Assembly (NCBI RefSeq): GCF_013372285.1
Contig: NZ_CP054301.1
Coordinates: 3,944,501-4,008,500, forward strand
Length of the DNA stretch: 64,000 nt
Source of the DNA: Marinomonas primoryensis
Lineage (GTDB): Bacteria > Pseudomonadota > Gammaproteobacteria > Pseudomonadales > Marinomonadaceae
Direction of reading: 5' to 3'
The position numbers were made by a program, and so were the translations under genes. Positions 37,108 to 46,306 of this stretch are shown here, in pieces. The notes beneath the pieces were generated by a model. That model saw nothing but the letters and a program-made list of their open reading frames with translations, made no database searches and was not told where the DNA came from. Position 1 is the stretch's first letter; every line of letters starts with the position of its first letter.

Positions 37108-38013
37108 ATGACATTAACGGAATTGAAATACATTGTAATGCTGGCAGATGAAAAACATTTTGGCCGTGCTGCAGATCGCTGCTATGTGTCACAGCCAACA
37201 TTAAGTGTCGCGGTTAAAAAGCTAGAAGAAGAACTCGGCACCGCGATTTTTGAACGCAGTAAAAGTTCTGTTTATATCACACCACTGGGTGAGCAAATTA
37301 TTACGCAAGCCAAGCGTGTTTTAGATCAAGCAAGCGTGATAAAAGAGCTAGCAAATTCCGGTAAGAATCAATTAAAAGGCCCCCTCAAAGTCGGGGCTAT
37401 TTTCACTATTGCACCGTATTTGTTTCCCTTTATGATTCCATCTTTAAATAAGATGGCCCCTGGGATGCCATTGATTATTGAAGAAGATCTCACAGAAAAC
37501 TTACGTCCTAAACTCCGTAACGGCGAACTAGACGCTATTATTGTGGCGCTGCCTTTTCGGGAAACCGATGTGGTGACGCAACCAATTTACGAAGAAGAGT
37601 TTGTGGTGCTGATGCCAAAAAATCACCCATGGACCAAGCTTGAAAGTATAAAAACGGACCAACTTTCTACCGACAATCTTTTATTACTAGGCAAAGGTCA
37701 CTGCTTTAGTGAACAAGTATTGGAGGCTTGCCCTTTGGTTACAGAGAGTGCGTTTGGTGATGGTCGCACCATCGTTAATGGCAGCTCATTAGAAACCATT
37801 CGCTACATGGTGGCTTCTGGTTTAGGCGTAACGGTGTTACCAAAATCAGCGGTGACGAATATCAATCACGATCTTCTGGAAGTACGTCCCTTTACGGCAC
37901 CTGCACCAAAACGCACTGTGGCGTTAGCTTGGCGAGTCAGTTTTCCTCGACCTAAAGCCATTGAAGCCGTTAGCCAATCAATTCGTGACGCGTGTAAGCA
38001 TCTAAATCTATAG
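37108..38013 (+). CDS. oxyR: hydrogen-peroxide sensor OxyR
   Basis: LysR-type activator of the peroxide stress response. The HTH region reads MTLTELKYIVMLADEKHFGR, AADRCYVSQPTLSVAVKKLE. The redox pair is present in GKGHCFSEQVLEACP: two cysteines with eight residues between them, the same spacing as Cys199 and Cys208 of E. coli OxyR, so disulfide-based sensing should work. Length (301 aa) is normal. recG starts 8 bp after its stop, giving the oxyR-recG order common in pseudomonads and relatives. Confidence 0.95.
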   Translation: MTLTELKYIVMLADEKHFGRAADRCYVSQPTLSVAVKKLEEELGTAIFERSKSSVYITPLGEQIITQAKRVLDQASVIKELANSGKNQLKGPLKVGAIFTIAPYLFPFMIPSLNKMAPGMPLIIEEDLTENLRPKLRNGELDAIIVALPFRETDVVTQPIYEEEFVVLMPKNHPWTKLESIKTDQLSTDNLLLLGKGHCFSEQVLEACPLVTESAFGDGRTIVNGSSLETIRYMVASGLGVTVLPKSAVTNINHDLLEVRPFTAPAPKRTVALAWRVSFPRPKAIEAVSQSIRDACKHLNL

Positions 38014-38021
38014 AGACCAGT

Positions 38022-40103
38022 ATGATCGACGGATTAGATACTCAAGATGTTCGTGACCTAAAAGGCGTTGGAGATGCGATGGCTGAAAAGCTGGCTAAGC
38101 TCCATTTGAACACAGTACAAGACTTACTGTTTCATTTGCCTATTCGCTATCAAGACAGAACGCGAGTTGTGCCAATAGGCCAACTTCACTTTGGCGACGA
38201 AGCCGTCATTGAAGGGCAAGTCACGGGCAGCGAAATAAAGATGGGCAAACGCCGGAGCCTCCTGTGTCGAATCAAAGATCATACCGGCACATTATGTTTG
38301 CGGTTTTTCCATTTCTCTGCCGCACAAAAAAAACAATTAGAGCCCGGTAAGCGCGTGCGTTGTTTTGGTGAGATTCGCCGAGGCAGTTCAGGGTTTGAAA
38401 TATATCACCCTGAGTACAAGGTCATTGGTGACGAGGAAACACAAGAAGAGTCGGCGCAGCTTACGCCAATTTATCCGCTTACCGAAGGGCTGACGCAAAC
38501 TAAGATCCGTCAACTTTGTGAGCAAGCGTTAGAACGCTTAACGCCTTATAACCTACAAGAGTGGCTGCCTGACGAAATACGTGAGCAGTTCAGCTTACCG
38601 CCGCTTTGTGATGCCATTCAATTTCTACATCATCCATCACGAGACGCCGATTTAGAACTGCTAAGATCAGGAAGTCATCCCGCACAATATCGTCTCTCGT
38701 TTGAAGAGCTCATGGCACATCAGCTGTCCCTTATCAGCAAGCGAGTGAAGGCAAAGCAAGATGTGGCGATCCAAGTACAGAGCGCCGGTGAATTAAGTCA
38801 TCGATTCTTGCAGCAGTTGCCTTTTTCGCCAACCAACGCCCAGCAGCGTGTCTTTCAAGAAATTCTTAACGACCTAAAGACTGGCCACCCTATGCTGCGC
38901 TTAGTGCAAGGTGACGTAGGCTCAGGCAAAACACTCGTTGCTGCACTAGCTGCTGCCTCTGTGGTACAGGCTGGCTATCAAGTCGCCATTATGGCGCCAA
39001 CGGAAATTCTTGCCGAGCAACACTACATTAATTTCACTCAGTGGTTTGAGCCTCTTGGTCTTAAAGTCGCATGGATGACGGGTAAGCTTAAAGGCAAGAT
39101 TCGAGAAAAAGAGCGCGCTGATATTGCTTCTGGCGCGGCTCAAATTGTGGTTGGAACTCATGCCTTGTTTCAAGACTCGGTCGATTTTGATCGCTTAGCA
39201 CTGGCCATCATCGATGAGCAGCACCGCTTCGGGGTTCACCAGCGTATGGCTTTACGTGAAAAAGGCATGAAGCACGGTTTTCAGCCACACCAATTGATCA
39301 TGACGGCGACACCCATTCCTCGTACTTTGGCCATGTCCGCTTATGCCGATTTAGATTGCTCAATCATTGATGAACTGCCACCAGGTCGAACCCCCGTCAA
39401 TACCATTGTCGTATCGGATCATCGCCGGCAAGAAGTCATTGATCGGGTGAAGAGTGGCTGCGAAGAAGGCAAGCAAGCGTATTGGGTTTGTACACTGATT
39501 GAAGAGTCTGAAGCGCTGCAATGCCAAGCCGCAGAAGACACCGCTATTTTATTACAAGAACAGCTTGGCAATTTAACCATTGGATTGGTGCATGGTCGAC
39601 TCAAGTCACAAGAAAAAGCCGACATCATGGCAAAATTTAAGGCCGGTGACATTCAGCTTTTAGTGGCCACAACCGTGATCGAAGTGGGTGTGGATGTGCC
39701 AAATTCCAGTTTAATGGTAATTGAAAACCCTGAGAGACTTGGGCTTGCACAGCTTCATCAGCTGCGTGGTCGTGTTGGCCGAGGGCGGGCGGCAAGTCAC
39801 TGTGTGCTGCTTTATAAAGCGCCTTTAGGACAACAAGGTAAAGAACGTCTTTCTACCATGAGAGAAACCAGCGATGGTTTCAAAATAGCAGAAAAAGACC
39901 TTGAGTTACGTGGGCCAGGTGAATTACTTGGCACAAGGCAAACAGGCCTTTGGGAATTTAAAGTAGCGGATTTACAACGCGATAAAAACTTACTTGATGA
40001 CGTTCAAAAAGCCGCTGCACTTCTGCATAACCGTTATCCAGACCGTATTTCACCGCTGCTTTCTCGATGGTTACCTAACCACGATCAATACTTAAACGTC
40101 TAA
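38022..40103 (+). CDS. recG: ATP-dependent DNA helicase RecG
   Basis: Remodels stalled replication forks and branch-migrates Holliday junctions. The N-terminal wedge/OB region (about 55-150) is followed by the helicase core: Walker A VQGDVGSGKT (about 294), IMAPTEILAEQHY, IIDEQHRFGVHQR (Walker B, DEQH box) and TATPIPRTLAMS. The second RecA lobe has VATTVIEVGVDVPN and QLRGRVGRG (motif VI). The C-terminal wedge clamp (TSDGFKIAEKDLELRGPGE) is complete. Length (693 aa) is standard. It is likely co-transcribed with oxyR. Confidence 0.97.
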   Translation: MIDGLDTQDVRDLKGVGDAMAEKLAKLHLNTVQDLLFHLPIRYQDRTRVVPIGQLHFGDEAVIEGQVTGSEIKMGKRRSLLCRIKDHTGTLCLRFFHFSAAQKKQLEPGKRVRCFGEIRRGSSGFEIYHPEYKVIGDEETQEESAQLTPIYPLTEGLTQTKIRQLCEQALERLTPYNLQEWLPDEIREQFSLPPLCDAIQFLHHPSRDADLELLRSGSHPAQYRLSFEELMAHQLSLISKRVKAKQDVAIQVQSAGELSHRFLQQLPFSPTNAQQRVFQEILNDLKTGHPMLRLVQGDVGSGKTLVAALAAASVVQAGYQVAIMAPTEILAEQHYINFTQWFEPLGLKVAWMTGKLKGKIREKERADIASGAAQIVVGTHALFQDSVDFDRLALAIIDEQHRFGVHQRMALREKGMKHGFQPHQLIMTATPIPRTLAMSAYADLDCSIIDELPPGRTPVNTIVVSDHRRQEVIDRVKSGCEEGKQAYWVCTLIEESEALQCQAAEDTAILLQEQLGNLTIGLVHGRLKSQEKADIMAKFKAGDIQLLVATTVIEVGVDVPNSSLMVIENPERLGLAQLHQLRGRVGRGRAASHCVLLYKAPLGQQGKERLSTMRETSDGFKIAEKDLELRGPGELLGTRQTGLWEFKVADLQRDKNLLDDVQKAAALLHNRYPDRISPLLSRWLPNHDQYLNV

Positions 40104-40239
40104 ACACCTCAGTGATGACATATTCATCTAATGAGACATTGTATTTACTTGCAGATGAGCGAAATTTGATCAAGAATTCACTTAGCTTAAAAGAATCTAT
40201 ATTTTCTCTTACTTAATTGATTCGCTAGAAGGAACTGAC

Positions 40240-40926
40240 ATGACTATTTTAAATCACGCACCTCAAGGTACGAGCCTAACCCTGCAAAACTGTGGCTATA
40301 GGATCGAAAATGATCGTGTCATTATTTCTATTCAGCGTATTGGTAATGAGAGAACCGAAGACAATCTAAGTGGCACTTTACGCCTTCAACTGTGCGCCTT
40401 TCTTCAGGACGTCGACAAGCGTTCAGAACAGCTCGTATTAGCGTCCACCACCATTGGTGAAATAAAAGGACAACACTTTCTTACCGATTGTCACTATGAC
40501 CTATTTTTTCAACTGCCAACTACCGGTACTTGGCAGCTAGCACTGCAACTCAGCGAATGGGACGGAGCAGAATACACGCTGTGCAATTCTGCCTATTTCG
40601 ACACGCTTTATCAGGTACAAGCCATTCCGGCTAATTTTGAACCGACAATAAATGTTGATGAGAAAGTAAAAGAAAGCGTGACGCCATCCCCAAAAGTACC
40701 TACAACGCAGAAAGTTGTAAAAAAAAACGTCATTGGTTACGTCAATGGTTATCGCGCCATCAATAAATCAAAAGTGGAAAAGATTTTAAAGGTGAAAGGT
40801 GTGCCGAAAAAATTACTCGATAAATTGGTAGCAGAGCGCCCTTTTCGTTCAGAAAAGGCCGTACTCAATGTCAAAGGAATGGGGCCCGCCATGTTAAACA
40901 AAATAATCGCCGAGTTAACAAGCTAA
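40240..40926 (+). CDS. helix-hairpin-helix protein of unknown function
   Basis: Residues 1-130 form a beta-rich domain I do not recognise (starting MTILNHAPQGTSLTLQNCG). A Pro/Lys/Val linker (about 140-165) leads to a C-terminal ComEA-type helix-hairpin-helix pair (about 168-228): YRAINKSKVEKILKVKGVPKK and SEKAVLNVKGMGPAMLNKII both end in 'xKGxGxxxxxKI'. Such tails bind DNA backbones or act as packing modules. No signal peptide is evident. It is a single gene, convergent with lrp, 40 bp away. Confidence 0.7.
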   Translation: MTILNHAPQGTSLTLQNCGYRIENDRVIISIQRIGNERTEDNLSGTLRLQLCAFLQDVDKRSEQLVLASTTIGEIKGQHFLTDCHYDLFFQLPTTGTWQLALQLSEWDGAEYTLCNSAYFDTLYQVQAIPANFEPTINVDEKVKESVTPSPKVPTTQKVVKKNVIGYVNGYRAINKSKVEKILKVKGVPKKLLDKLVAERPFRSEKAVLNVKGMGPAMLNKIIAELTS

Positions 40927-40966
40927 TAAATACGTTATTTCGAATCAGCAGCCATTCGTTAATTAC

Positions 40967-41443
40967 TTAAGGAATATTAACGACCGTGGTGTTTTTTACT
41001 TCTTCCATTGCGACATAGGTCCGAGACTCTCGAACATGCGGCAGAGTTAATAAAGTTTCTCCTAATAGCAAACGATACGTATCCATATTGGAGACACGTG
41101 CTTTTAGAAGGTATTCGAAATCCCCAGCAATGAGATGACACTCTAAAATTTCTGGAATTTCTGAAACGGCCGTTTTAAATTCATTAAAACCTTCAGGTGA
41201 CGTTGTCTTAAGACGAATCTCGACAAAAACAAGTAATCCCGCGTCCACTTTCTTTGGATTTACTAAAGCACAGTAGCCTGTAATATAACCATTACGCTCT
41301 AAACGACGCACCCGCTCTAAACAAGGAGTGGCACTTAATCCTACTCGACTCGCCAATTCAACATTCGATAAGCGACCATTAATCTGCAGTTCACGTAGAA
41401 TTTTTTTATCTAGGCGATCGAGCGGTTTTGATGAGTTATCCAT
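40967..41443 (-). CDS. lrp: leucine-responsive regulatory protein Lrp
   Basis: A global regulator of amino-acid metabolism. The N-terminal HTH is LDRLDKKILRELQINGRLSN, VELASRVGLSATPCLERVRRLE. The C-terminal RAM domain has ECHLIAGDFEYLLKARV and the effector-contact RTYVAMEEVK. Similarity to E. coli Lrp runs the full length (158 aa), closer than to other AsnC-family members. It is divergent from the aap amino-acid transporter operon across a 540-bp control region and could regulate it. Confidence 0.93.
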   Translation of the reverse strand: MDNSSKPLDRLDKKILRELQINGRLSNVELASRVGLSATPCLERVRRLERNGYITGYCALVNPKKVDAGLLVFVEIRLKTTSPEGFNEFKTAVSEIPEILECHLIAGDFEYLLKARVSNMDTYRLLLGETLLTLPHVRESRTYVAMEEVKNTTVVNIP

Positions 41444-41563
41444 CTGATGTGGATCTCCTTACATGACTTCAATTGATGTTTAAGTCTACCATGCAGGTTA
41501 CGAAGTATGGAAAGTGCTTTATTCAATATATTTAATACGGGTATTTGAACAGGTTACAAAAAA

Positions 41564-41578
41564 GCACCAAAATGTTGC
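41564..41578. promoter_or_regulatory. NtrC-like enhancer site
   Basis: GCACCAAAATGTTGC differs at one position from the symmetrical NtrC pattern GCACC-N5-GGTGC. It lies about 320 bp upstream of the sigma-54 promoter, a workable enhancer distance. Confidence 0.5.
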
Positions 41579-41881
41579 GAAAAAATATTTTCGAACAAAA
41601 TAGAACACGCCACGGTCATAATCGCCCCACTACTGTGCACAACTCTTATTCAGAATAGGCTACAGCCCTTGTTCCCCGCGACTTTGAAAAAATCGTATCT
41701 CTTCACAAAAATATAAAAATTCACGCTTTAATCTACTGAAAGTGCAAAAAATGAGTATGGAACACCTCCTTGCTGATATTTTATCCTTGACTACGCCTCC
41801 AAAGAGTAATTCTATAGGGGAATGTGATGACCTTTGTAGAGGAATCATCTACATATTCCAAACAACAAGAATAATTAAATG

Positions 41882-41898
41882 TTGGCACTAACTTTGCT
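41882..41898 (+). promoter_or_regulatory. sigma-54 promoter of aapJQMP
   Basis: TTGGCAC-TAACT-TTGCT matches the -24/-12 consensus (TGGCAC-N5-TTGCW) at every defined position, with 10 bp between the GG and GC pairs. Transcription should start near 41909, giving a leader of about 75 nt before the aapJ ATG at 41985. Confidence 0.88.
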
Positions 41899-41984
41899 TT
41901 GCTTAACAAGCAGATCTTAGGATCTGGTATCTAAAGTTCAGCAAGATAACAACATATATAAAAACGCCTGGGAGGCTCAATATA

Positions 41985-43007
41985 ATGAAATCGAATGTTG
42001 GTAAACTACTGTCTACTGCAGCCATCGCCGTAACTATCAGCGCTGGTGCAGCCGCATCTACTCTTGAAGATGTAAAAGCAAAAGGTTTTGTTCAATGTGG
42101 CGTAAGCCTAGGCGTACCAGGATTCTCAAACGCCGATTCAAACGGTAATTGGTCTGGTATTGATGTTGACGCTTGTCGCGCAACCGCTGCTGCAATCTTC
42201 GGTGATGCTCAAAAAGCAAAATTCACCCCTCTTTCAGCGAAAGAGCGTTTCACTGCACTACAGTCAGGAGAAATCGACGTACTAACTCGTAACACGACGT
42301 GGACTTATACTCGTGACGCATCTCTAGGTCTAGATTTCACTGCGGTTAACTTCTATGACGGTCAAGGCTTCATGGCTCGTAAAGCGCTTGGGGTTACATC
42401 TGCACTAGATCTTGATGGTGCAACGGTTTGTACAGAACAGGGTACAACGACAGAATTGAATATGGCTGACTTCTTCCGTAAACATAAAATGTCTTACGTT
42501 CCTGTTGTTGTTCAAAAAGCAGATGAAGCTTTGGCAGCGTACGCTTCAGGTCGTTGTGACGTTTTCACTACGGATAAATCAGGTCTAGCGGCTCACCGTT
42601 CTAAGTTAGCCGATCCAGCAGCTCACATTATTCTTGAAGAAACTATTTCTAAAGAACCTCTAGGTCCTGTTGTGCGTCATGGCGACAACCAGTGGAAAGA
42701 TATTGTGACTTGGGCAATGTTCGTTCAGGTTAATGCTGAAGAAATGAACATTACTTCTAAGAATGTTGCTAAAATCAAGAAAGAATCAAATGATCCAGGT
42801 ATCAAGCGTTTATTAGGTGCTGAAGGCGATATGGGTGCTCAACTAGGCCTATCTGCTGACTGGGCTTACAACGTCATCGCTGAAGTAGGTAACTACGGCG
42901 AAGTGTTTGAACGTAACGTTGGACCATCTACACCAGTAGGTCTTCCACGTGGTATTAACAAATTATGGACTGACGGTGGTGTTATGTACGCGCCACCAGT
43001 ACGTTAA
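41985..43007 (+). CDS. aapJ: general L-amino-acid-binding periplasmic protein
   Basis: Binding component of the Aap broad-range L-amino-acid ABC importer. A signal peptide (MKSNVGKLLSTAAIAVTISA, cleaved near AAA-ST) precedes the family-3 binding fold: LEDVKAKGFVQCGVSLGVPG, GIDVDACRATAAAIFGD, IDVLTRNTTWTYTRD and VCTEQGTTTELN are AapJ-typical. Length (340 aa) is as expected. GGGAGG lies 9 bp before the ATG. It is the first gene of aapJQMP, transcribed from a sigma-54 promoter and followed by a hairpin that should raise its level over the membrane genes. Confidence 0.96.
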   Translation: MKSNVGKLLSTAAIAVTISAGAAASTLEDVKAKGFVQCGVSLGVPGFSNADSNGNWSGIDVDACRATAAAIFGDAQKAKFTPLSAKERFTALQSGEIDVLTRNTTWTYTRDASLGLDFTAVNFYDGQGFMARKALGVTSALDLDGATVCTEQGTTTELNMADFFRKHKMSYVPVVVQKADEALAAYASGRCDVFTTDKSGLAAHRSKLADPAAHIILEETISKEPLGPVVRHGDNQWKDIVTWAMFVQVNAEEMNITSKNVAKIKKESNDPGIKRLLGAEGDMGAQLGLSADWAYNVIAEVGNYGEVFERNVGPSTPVGLPRGINKLWTDGGVMYAPPVR

Positions 43008-43036
43008 TACCTAAAAGCTACCTGCTTCGGGTATTT

Positions 43037-43070
43037 ACCCAGCGACTCTAAAACACTAGAGTCGCTGGGT
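43037..43070 (+). terminator. intercistronic hairpin between aapJ and aapQ
   Basis: A perfect 14-bp stem (43037-43050 with 43057-43070, 6-nt loop). The following TTCTCCCCCC is only a weak T-tract, so it is probably a leaky terminator or an RNA-stabilising element that favours aapJ expression. Confidence 0.75.
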
Positions 43071-43122
43071 TTCTCCCCCCTTCCTTACACATCTGACGAG
43101 CATTTCAATTGCCTGAACTAAG

Positions 43123-44298
43123 ATGAGCGATAAAACAACTTCAAGTAATAAAAGCATTTTGCATGATGCTGGCACTCGTGCCCTAATCTTTCAAATTGTG
43201 CTTCTAGCAGTGGTTGTCTTCGTAGGTTATTACTTATTTAGTAACTTACAAGCAAACCGAGCTGACCAAGGTATTTCCACTGGTTTTGCATTTTTAAACC
43301 AACCAGCTGGATTTCCCGTTCTCATTCACCTAATTGAATACACTGAGGCTGACACCTACGGGCGAGCGTTTTTTGTAGCCCTAATTAATACGGTTGTTAT
43401 TTCCTTAATGGGGATCGTATTAGCGACCATTATTGGTGTTGTAATGGGCTTAGCCCGTCTTTCTAATAATTGGTTGGTAGCGCGCTTAGCAACGGTATAC
43501 GTTGAAACGTTGCGTAATATCCCCTTATTGTTACAAATGTTTTTCTGGTATTTCGCTGTTCTTGCAGCCTTGCCCACACCTAAAAACAGTATAGTATTTG
43601 CGGATTTTTTCTTAAATAAACGCGGAATCTATTCTCCAAATCCAATAGCTCAAGACGGTTTTGGTTTTGTAGTGGCAGGGTTTGTACTGTCGATTATTGC
43701 ATCTATTGCTTTAGTCGTTTGGGCGAAGAAACGTCAGACAAAAACAGGCCTTTGGTTTCCTGCTTATTGGGCTTCTCTAGGTACAATCGTTGTTATTACC
43801 TTTTTAGCGTTGGCTGTATCAGGCTTCCCTATCGAGTTTGATCTTCCACAAAAAAGCCGCTTTAACGTCACCGGCGGGATGGTTCTTCCGCCAGAGTTTG
43901 TTGCTGTGCTTGTAGCACTGTCTACTTATACTGGTGCTTTTATTGCAGAAATCGTTCGTGCCGGTATTTTGTCTGTAAATTGGGGGCAAACTGAAGCCGC
44001 TCGCTCTTTAGGGCTAAGAGACAGCTTGACTCAACGTTTGATTGTTTTACCTCAAGCGTTACGAGTTATTATTCCACCACTTACTAGCCAATTCCTAAAC
44101 TTAGCGAAGAACTCATCACTTGGTGCCGCTATTGCGTACCCTGAGTTAGTCGCTGTAGTAATGGGCACGACACTGAATCAAACAGGTCAAGCGGTAGAAA
44201 GTATCGGTCTTTGTATGCTGGTTTACGGTACATTGAGTTTGACTATTTCTCTATTTATGAACTGGTACAACAAAAAAATGTCGTTAACAGAGCGCTAG
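43123..44298 (+). CDS. aapQ: amino-acid ABC transporter permease AapQ
   Basis: Inner-membrane permease of the Aap system. TM segments span the chain (first at about 23-43). The long insert between TM helices (PTPKNSIVFADFFLNKRGIYSP, in part) is characteristic of AapQ/BztB. The EAA loop is TEAARSLGLRDSLTQRLIVL. Length (391 aa) is usual for this larger permease. It is followed by aapM after 10 bp. Confidence 0.95.
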   Translation: MSDKTTSSNKSILHDAGTRALIFQIVLLAVVVFVGYYLFSNLQANRADQGISTGFAFLNQPAGFPVLIHLIEYTEADTYGRAFFVALINTVVISLMGIVLATIIGVVMGLARLSNNWLVARLATVYVETLRNIPLLLQMFFWYFAVLAALPTPKNSIVFADFFLNKRGIYSPNPIAQDGFGFVVAGFVLSIIASIALVVWAKKRQTKTGLWFPAYWASLGTIVVITFLALAVSGFPIEFDLPQKSRFNVTGGMVLPPEFVAVLVALSTYTGAFIAEIVRAGILSVNWGQTEAARSLGLRDSLTQRLIVLPQALRVIIPPLTSQFLNLAKNSSLGAAIAYPELVAVVMGTTLNQTGQAVESIGLCMLVYGTLSLTISLFMNWYNKKMSLTER

Positions 44299-44308
44299 GA
44301 GGAAGATC

Positions 44309-45409
44309 ATGGCTATTGAATTTAAACCATCACCAAGCCTTCCACCACCAGTGAATTCTGTTGGTGCTGTGGCATGGGTTCGTCAAAACTTATTGTCGTC
44401 CCCTCTCAATATATTTTTAACCTTGTTCAGCTTTTATGTTTTGTATTTGCTTGTTCCACCGGTAATAGAATGGGGCATTCTTACTGCAACATTTGAAGGT
44501 GCATCTAAAGCAGACTGTACGGGTGGAGGAGCATGCTGGGCTTTCATCGGTGTGTACTTTGAACAGTTTATGTATGGTCTATATCCATCAGAAGAAACGT
44601 GGCGTATTAACTTAGCCTTGATTCTATTGGTGGTTTTGATTGGTACTTTCGCTGTAAAAACGGTTAATAAACTATTCCTCTCCATTGGGATTTTAATTAT
44701 TTACCCAGTTATTGCTTATTTCCTATTTGCTGGCGGTGTATTCGGACTAGAAGTCGTTGAAACCTCTTTATGGGGTGGCTTGTTCTTAACCACACTCATC
44801 GGCGTAGTGGGTATTGTAGCTTCGTTTCCTTTAGGTGTTTTGTTGGCGCTTGGTCGTCAATCAAACATGCCGATAGCGAAGTCTATTTGTATCGTCTTCA
44901 TTGAAACTGTTCGTGCTGTTCCTTTGATCACTATCTTGTTTATGGCGTCAGTAATGATTCCATTATTCCTGCCTGAAGGTATGAACTTCAACAAGCTATT
45001 ACGTGTTCTGATCGGTATTACCTTATTCTCTTCTGCTTACATGGCAGAGGTAATTCGTGGTGGTTTACAAGCCATTCCAAAAGGTCAATACGAAGCTGCC
45101 GACTCAATGGGATTAAACTACTGGCAATCCATGATTTTGGTGATTTTGCCACAAGCATTGAAATTGGTTATACCTGGTATCGTAAACACCTTCATTGGTT
45201 TGTTTAAAGACACAACCCTCGTTTACATTGTGGGTATGTTTGATTTACTAGGTAGGGTCCAAGCCGCTACACATGATTCAAGCTGGTTAGGAACAACAAT
45301 TGAAGGTTATGCCTTCGCTGGGTTTGTTTTCTGGGCGGCCTGCTTTGGTATGTCACGTTACAGTATGAGAATCGAGCGCAAGTTAGAAACTGGGCACAAG
45401 CGAAATTAG
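44309..45409 (+). CDS. aapM: amino-acid ABC transporter permease AapM
   Basis: Second Aap permease. A hydrophobic N-terminal part with TM at about 35-55 is followed by a loop containing two cysteines (KADCTGGGACW), as in AapM/BztC. The EAA loop reads YEAADSMGLNYWQSMILVIL and IETVRAVPLITILFM precedes it. It forms a heterodimeric channel with AapQ. GGAGG lies upstream of the ATG and aapP follows after 22 bp. Confidence 0.95.
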   Translation: MAIEFKPSPSLPPPVNSVGAVAWVRQNLLSSPLNIFLTLFSFYVLYLLVPPVIEWGILTATFEGASKADCTGGGACWAFIGVYFEQFMYGLYPSEETWRINLALILLVVLIGTFAVKTVNKLFLSIGILIIYPVIAYFLFAGGVFGLEVVETSLWGGLFLTTLIGVVGIVASFPLGVLLALGRQSNMPIAKSICIVFIETVRAVPLITILFMASVMIPLFLPEGMNFNKLLRVLIGITLFSSAYMAEVIRGGLQAIPKGQYEAADSMGLNYWQSMILVILPQALKLVIPGIVNTFIGLFKDTTLVYIVGMFDLLGRVQAATHDSSWLGTTIEGYAFAGFVFWAACFGMSRYSMRIERKLETGHKRN

Positions 45410-45431
45410 TTAAGAATTTGAGGTCTTTATA

Positions 45432-46211
45432 ATGACAGATACAAATATGGCTCGTGCCCAACTTGAGCAGGGCGAAGAAGCAATCATCGAGTTTAATGAT
45501 GTTAATAAATGGTACGGTGATTTTCACGTACTAAAGAACATTAACTTCAGCATCAAAAAAGGCGAACGCATCGTTGTTTGTGGTCCTTCTGGTTCTGGTA
45601 AGTCGACAATGATACGTTGCGTCAACCGTCTAGAAGAACACCAAAAAGGTTCGATTCTGGTTGATGGTGTTGAAATGAACAACAATCTGAAAAACATTGA
45701 AGCAATCCGTAAGGATGTGGGTATGGTTTTTCAGCATTTTAACCTATTTCCACACTTGTCGATTCTGGAAAACCTAACGCTAGCACCAATTTGGGTTCGT
45801 AAAACACCTAAAAAAGAAGCTGAAGAAATGGCAATGCATTACTTGGAACGCGTCAAAATCGCCAACCAAGCATTGAAATACCCTGGTCAGTTATCTGGTG
45901 GTCAACAGCAACGTGTGGCGATCGCTCGCGGTCTTTGTATGCAGCCTCGCATCATGTTGTTTGATGAACCTACATCAGCACTTGATCCAGAAATGATCAA
46001 GGAAGTACTGGATGTTATGGTTCAGTTAGCGGAGGAAGGCATGACCATGATATGTGTAACACATGAAATGGGCTTTGCGAAAACCGTTGCCGACCGTGTT
46101 GTCTTCATGGACGCAGGGGAAATTGTTGAGGCAAATGAGCCACATCAATTCTTTGATAACCCGCAACATGACCGTACACAAATGTTTTTAAGCCAAATTC
46201 TAAATCACTAA
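45432..46211 (+). CDS. aapP: amino-acid ABC transporter ATPase AapP
   Basis: Drives amino-acid import. Walker A is [14 protein letters not shown] (about 52-60), the Q-loop [13 protein letters not shown], the signature LSGGQQQR and Walker [13 protein letters not shown], with the switch His in CVTHEMGFA. The 259-residue length is typical. As last gene of aapJQMP it ends at a terminator. Confidence 0.97.
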   Translation: MTDTNMARAQLEQGEEAIIEFNDVNKWYGDFHVLKNINFSIKKGERIVVCGPSGSGKSTMIRCVNRLEEHQKGSILVDGVEMNNNLKNIEAIRKDVGMVFQHFNLFPHLSILENLTLAPIWVRKTPKKEAEEMAMHYLERVKIANQALKYPGQLSGGQQQRVAIARGLCMQPRIMLFDEPTSALDPEMIKEVLDVMVQLAEEGMTMICVTHEMGFAKTVADRVVFMDAGEIVEANEPHQFFDNPQHDRTQMFLSQILNH

Positions 46212-46246
46212 ACAGTTACTTGGTTTTAAAATCTGTTATATTGACA

Positions 46247-46270
46247 AAAGCCCCTGTTAGGGGCTTTTTT
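46247..46270 (+). terminator. rho-independent terminator of aapJQMP
   Basis: AAAGCCCC-TGTTA-GGGGC followed by six T: a short GC stem with an A-run before and T-run after. Confidence 0.88.
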
Positions 46271-46306
46271 ATTTATGCAGCTTAACCATTGTTTACAAGG
46301 AATTTA

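Larger units (their letters stand above)
41444..41984. other. long control region between lrp and aapJ
   Basis: No gene is visible in 541 bp. It contains a sigma-54 promoter (41882-41898), an NtrC-like site (41564-41578), the palindrome CGAAAA-AATA-TTTTCG (41578-41593) and the inverted repeat TGTAGA-N7-TCTACA (41835-41853). Its length and content suit an enhancer-dependent promoter. Confidence 0.7.
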
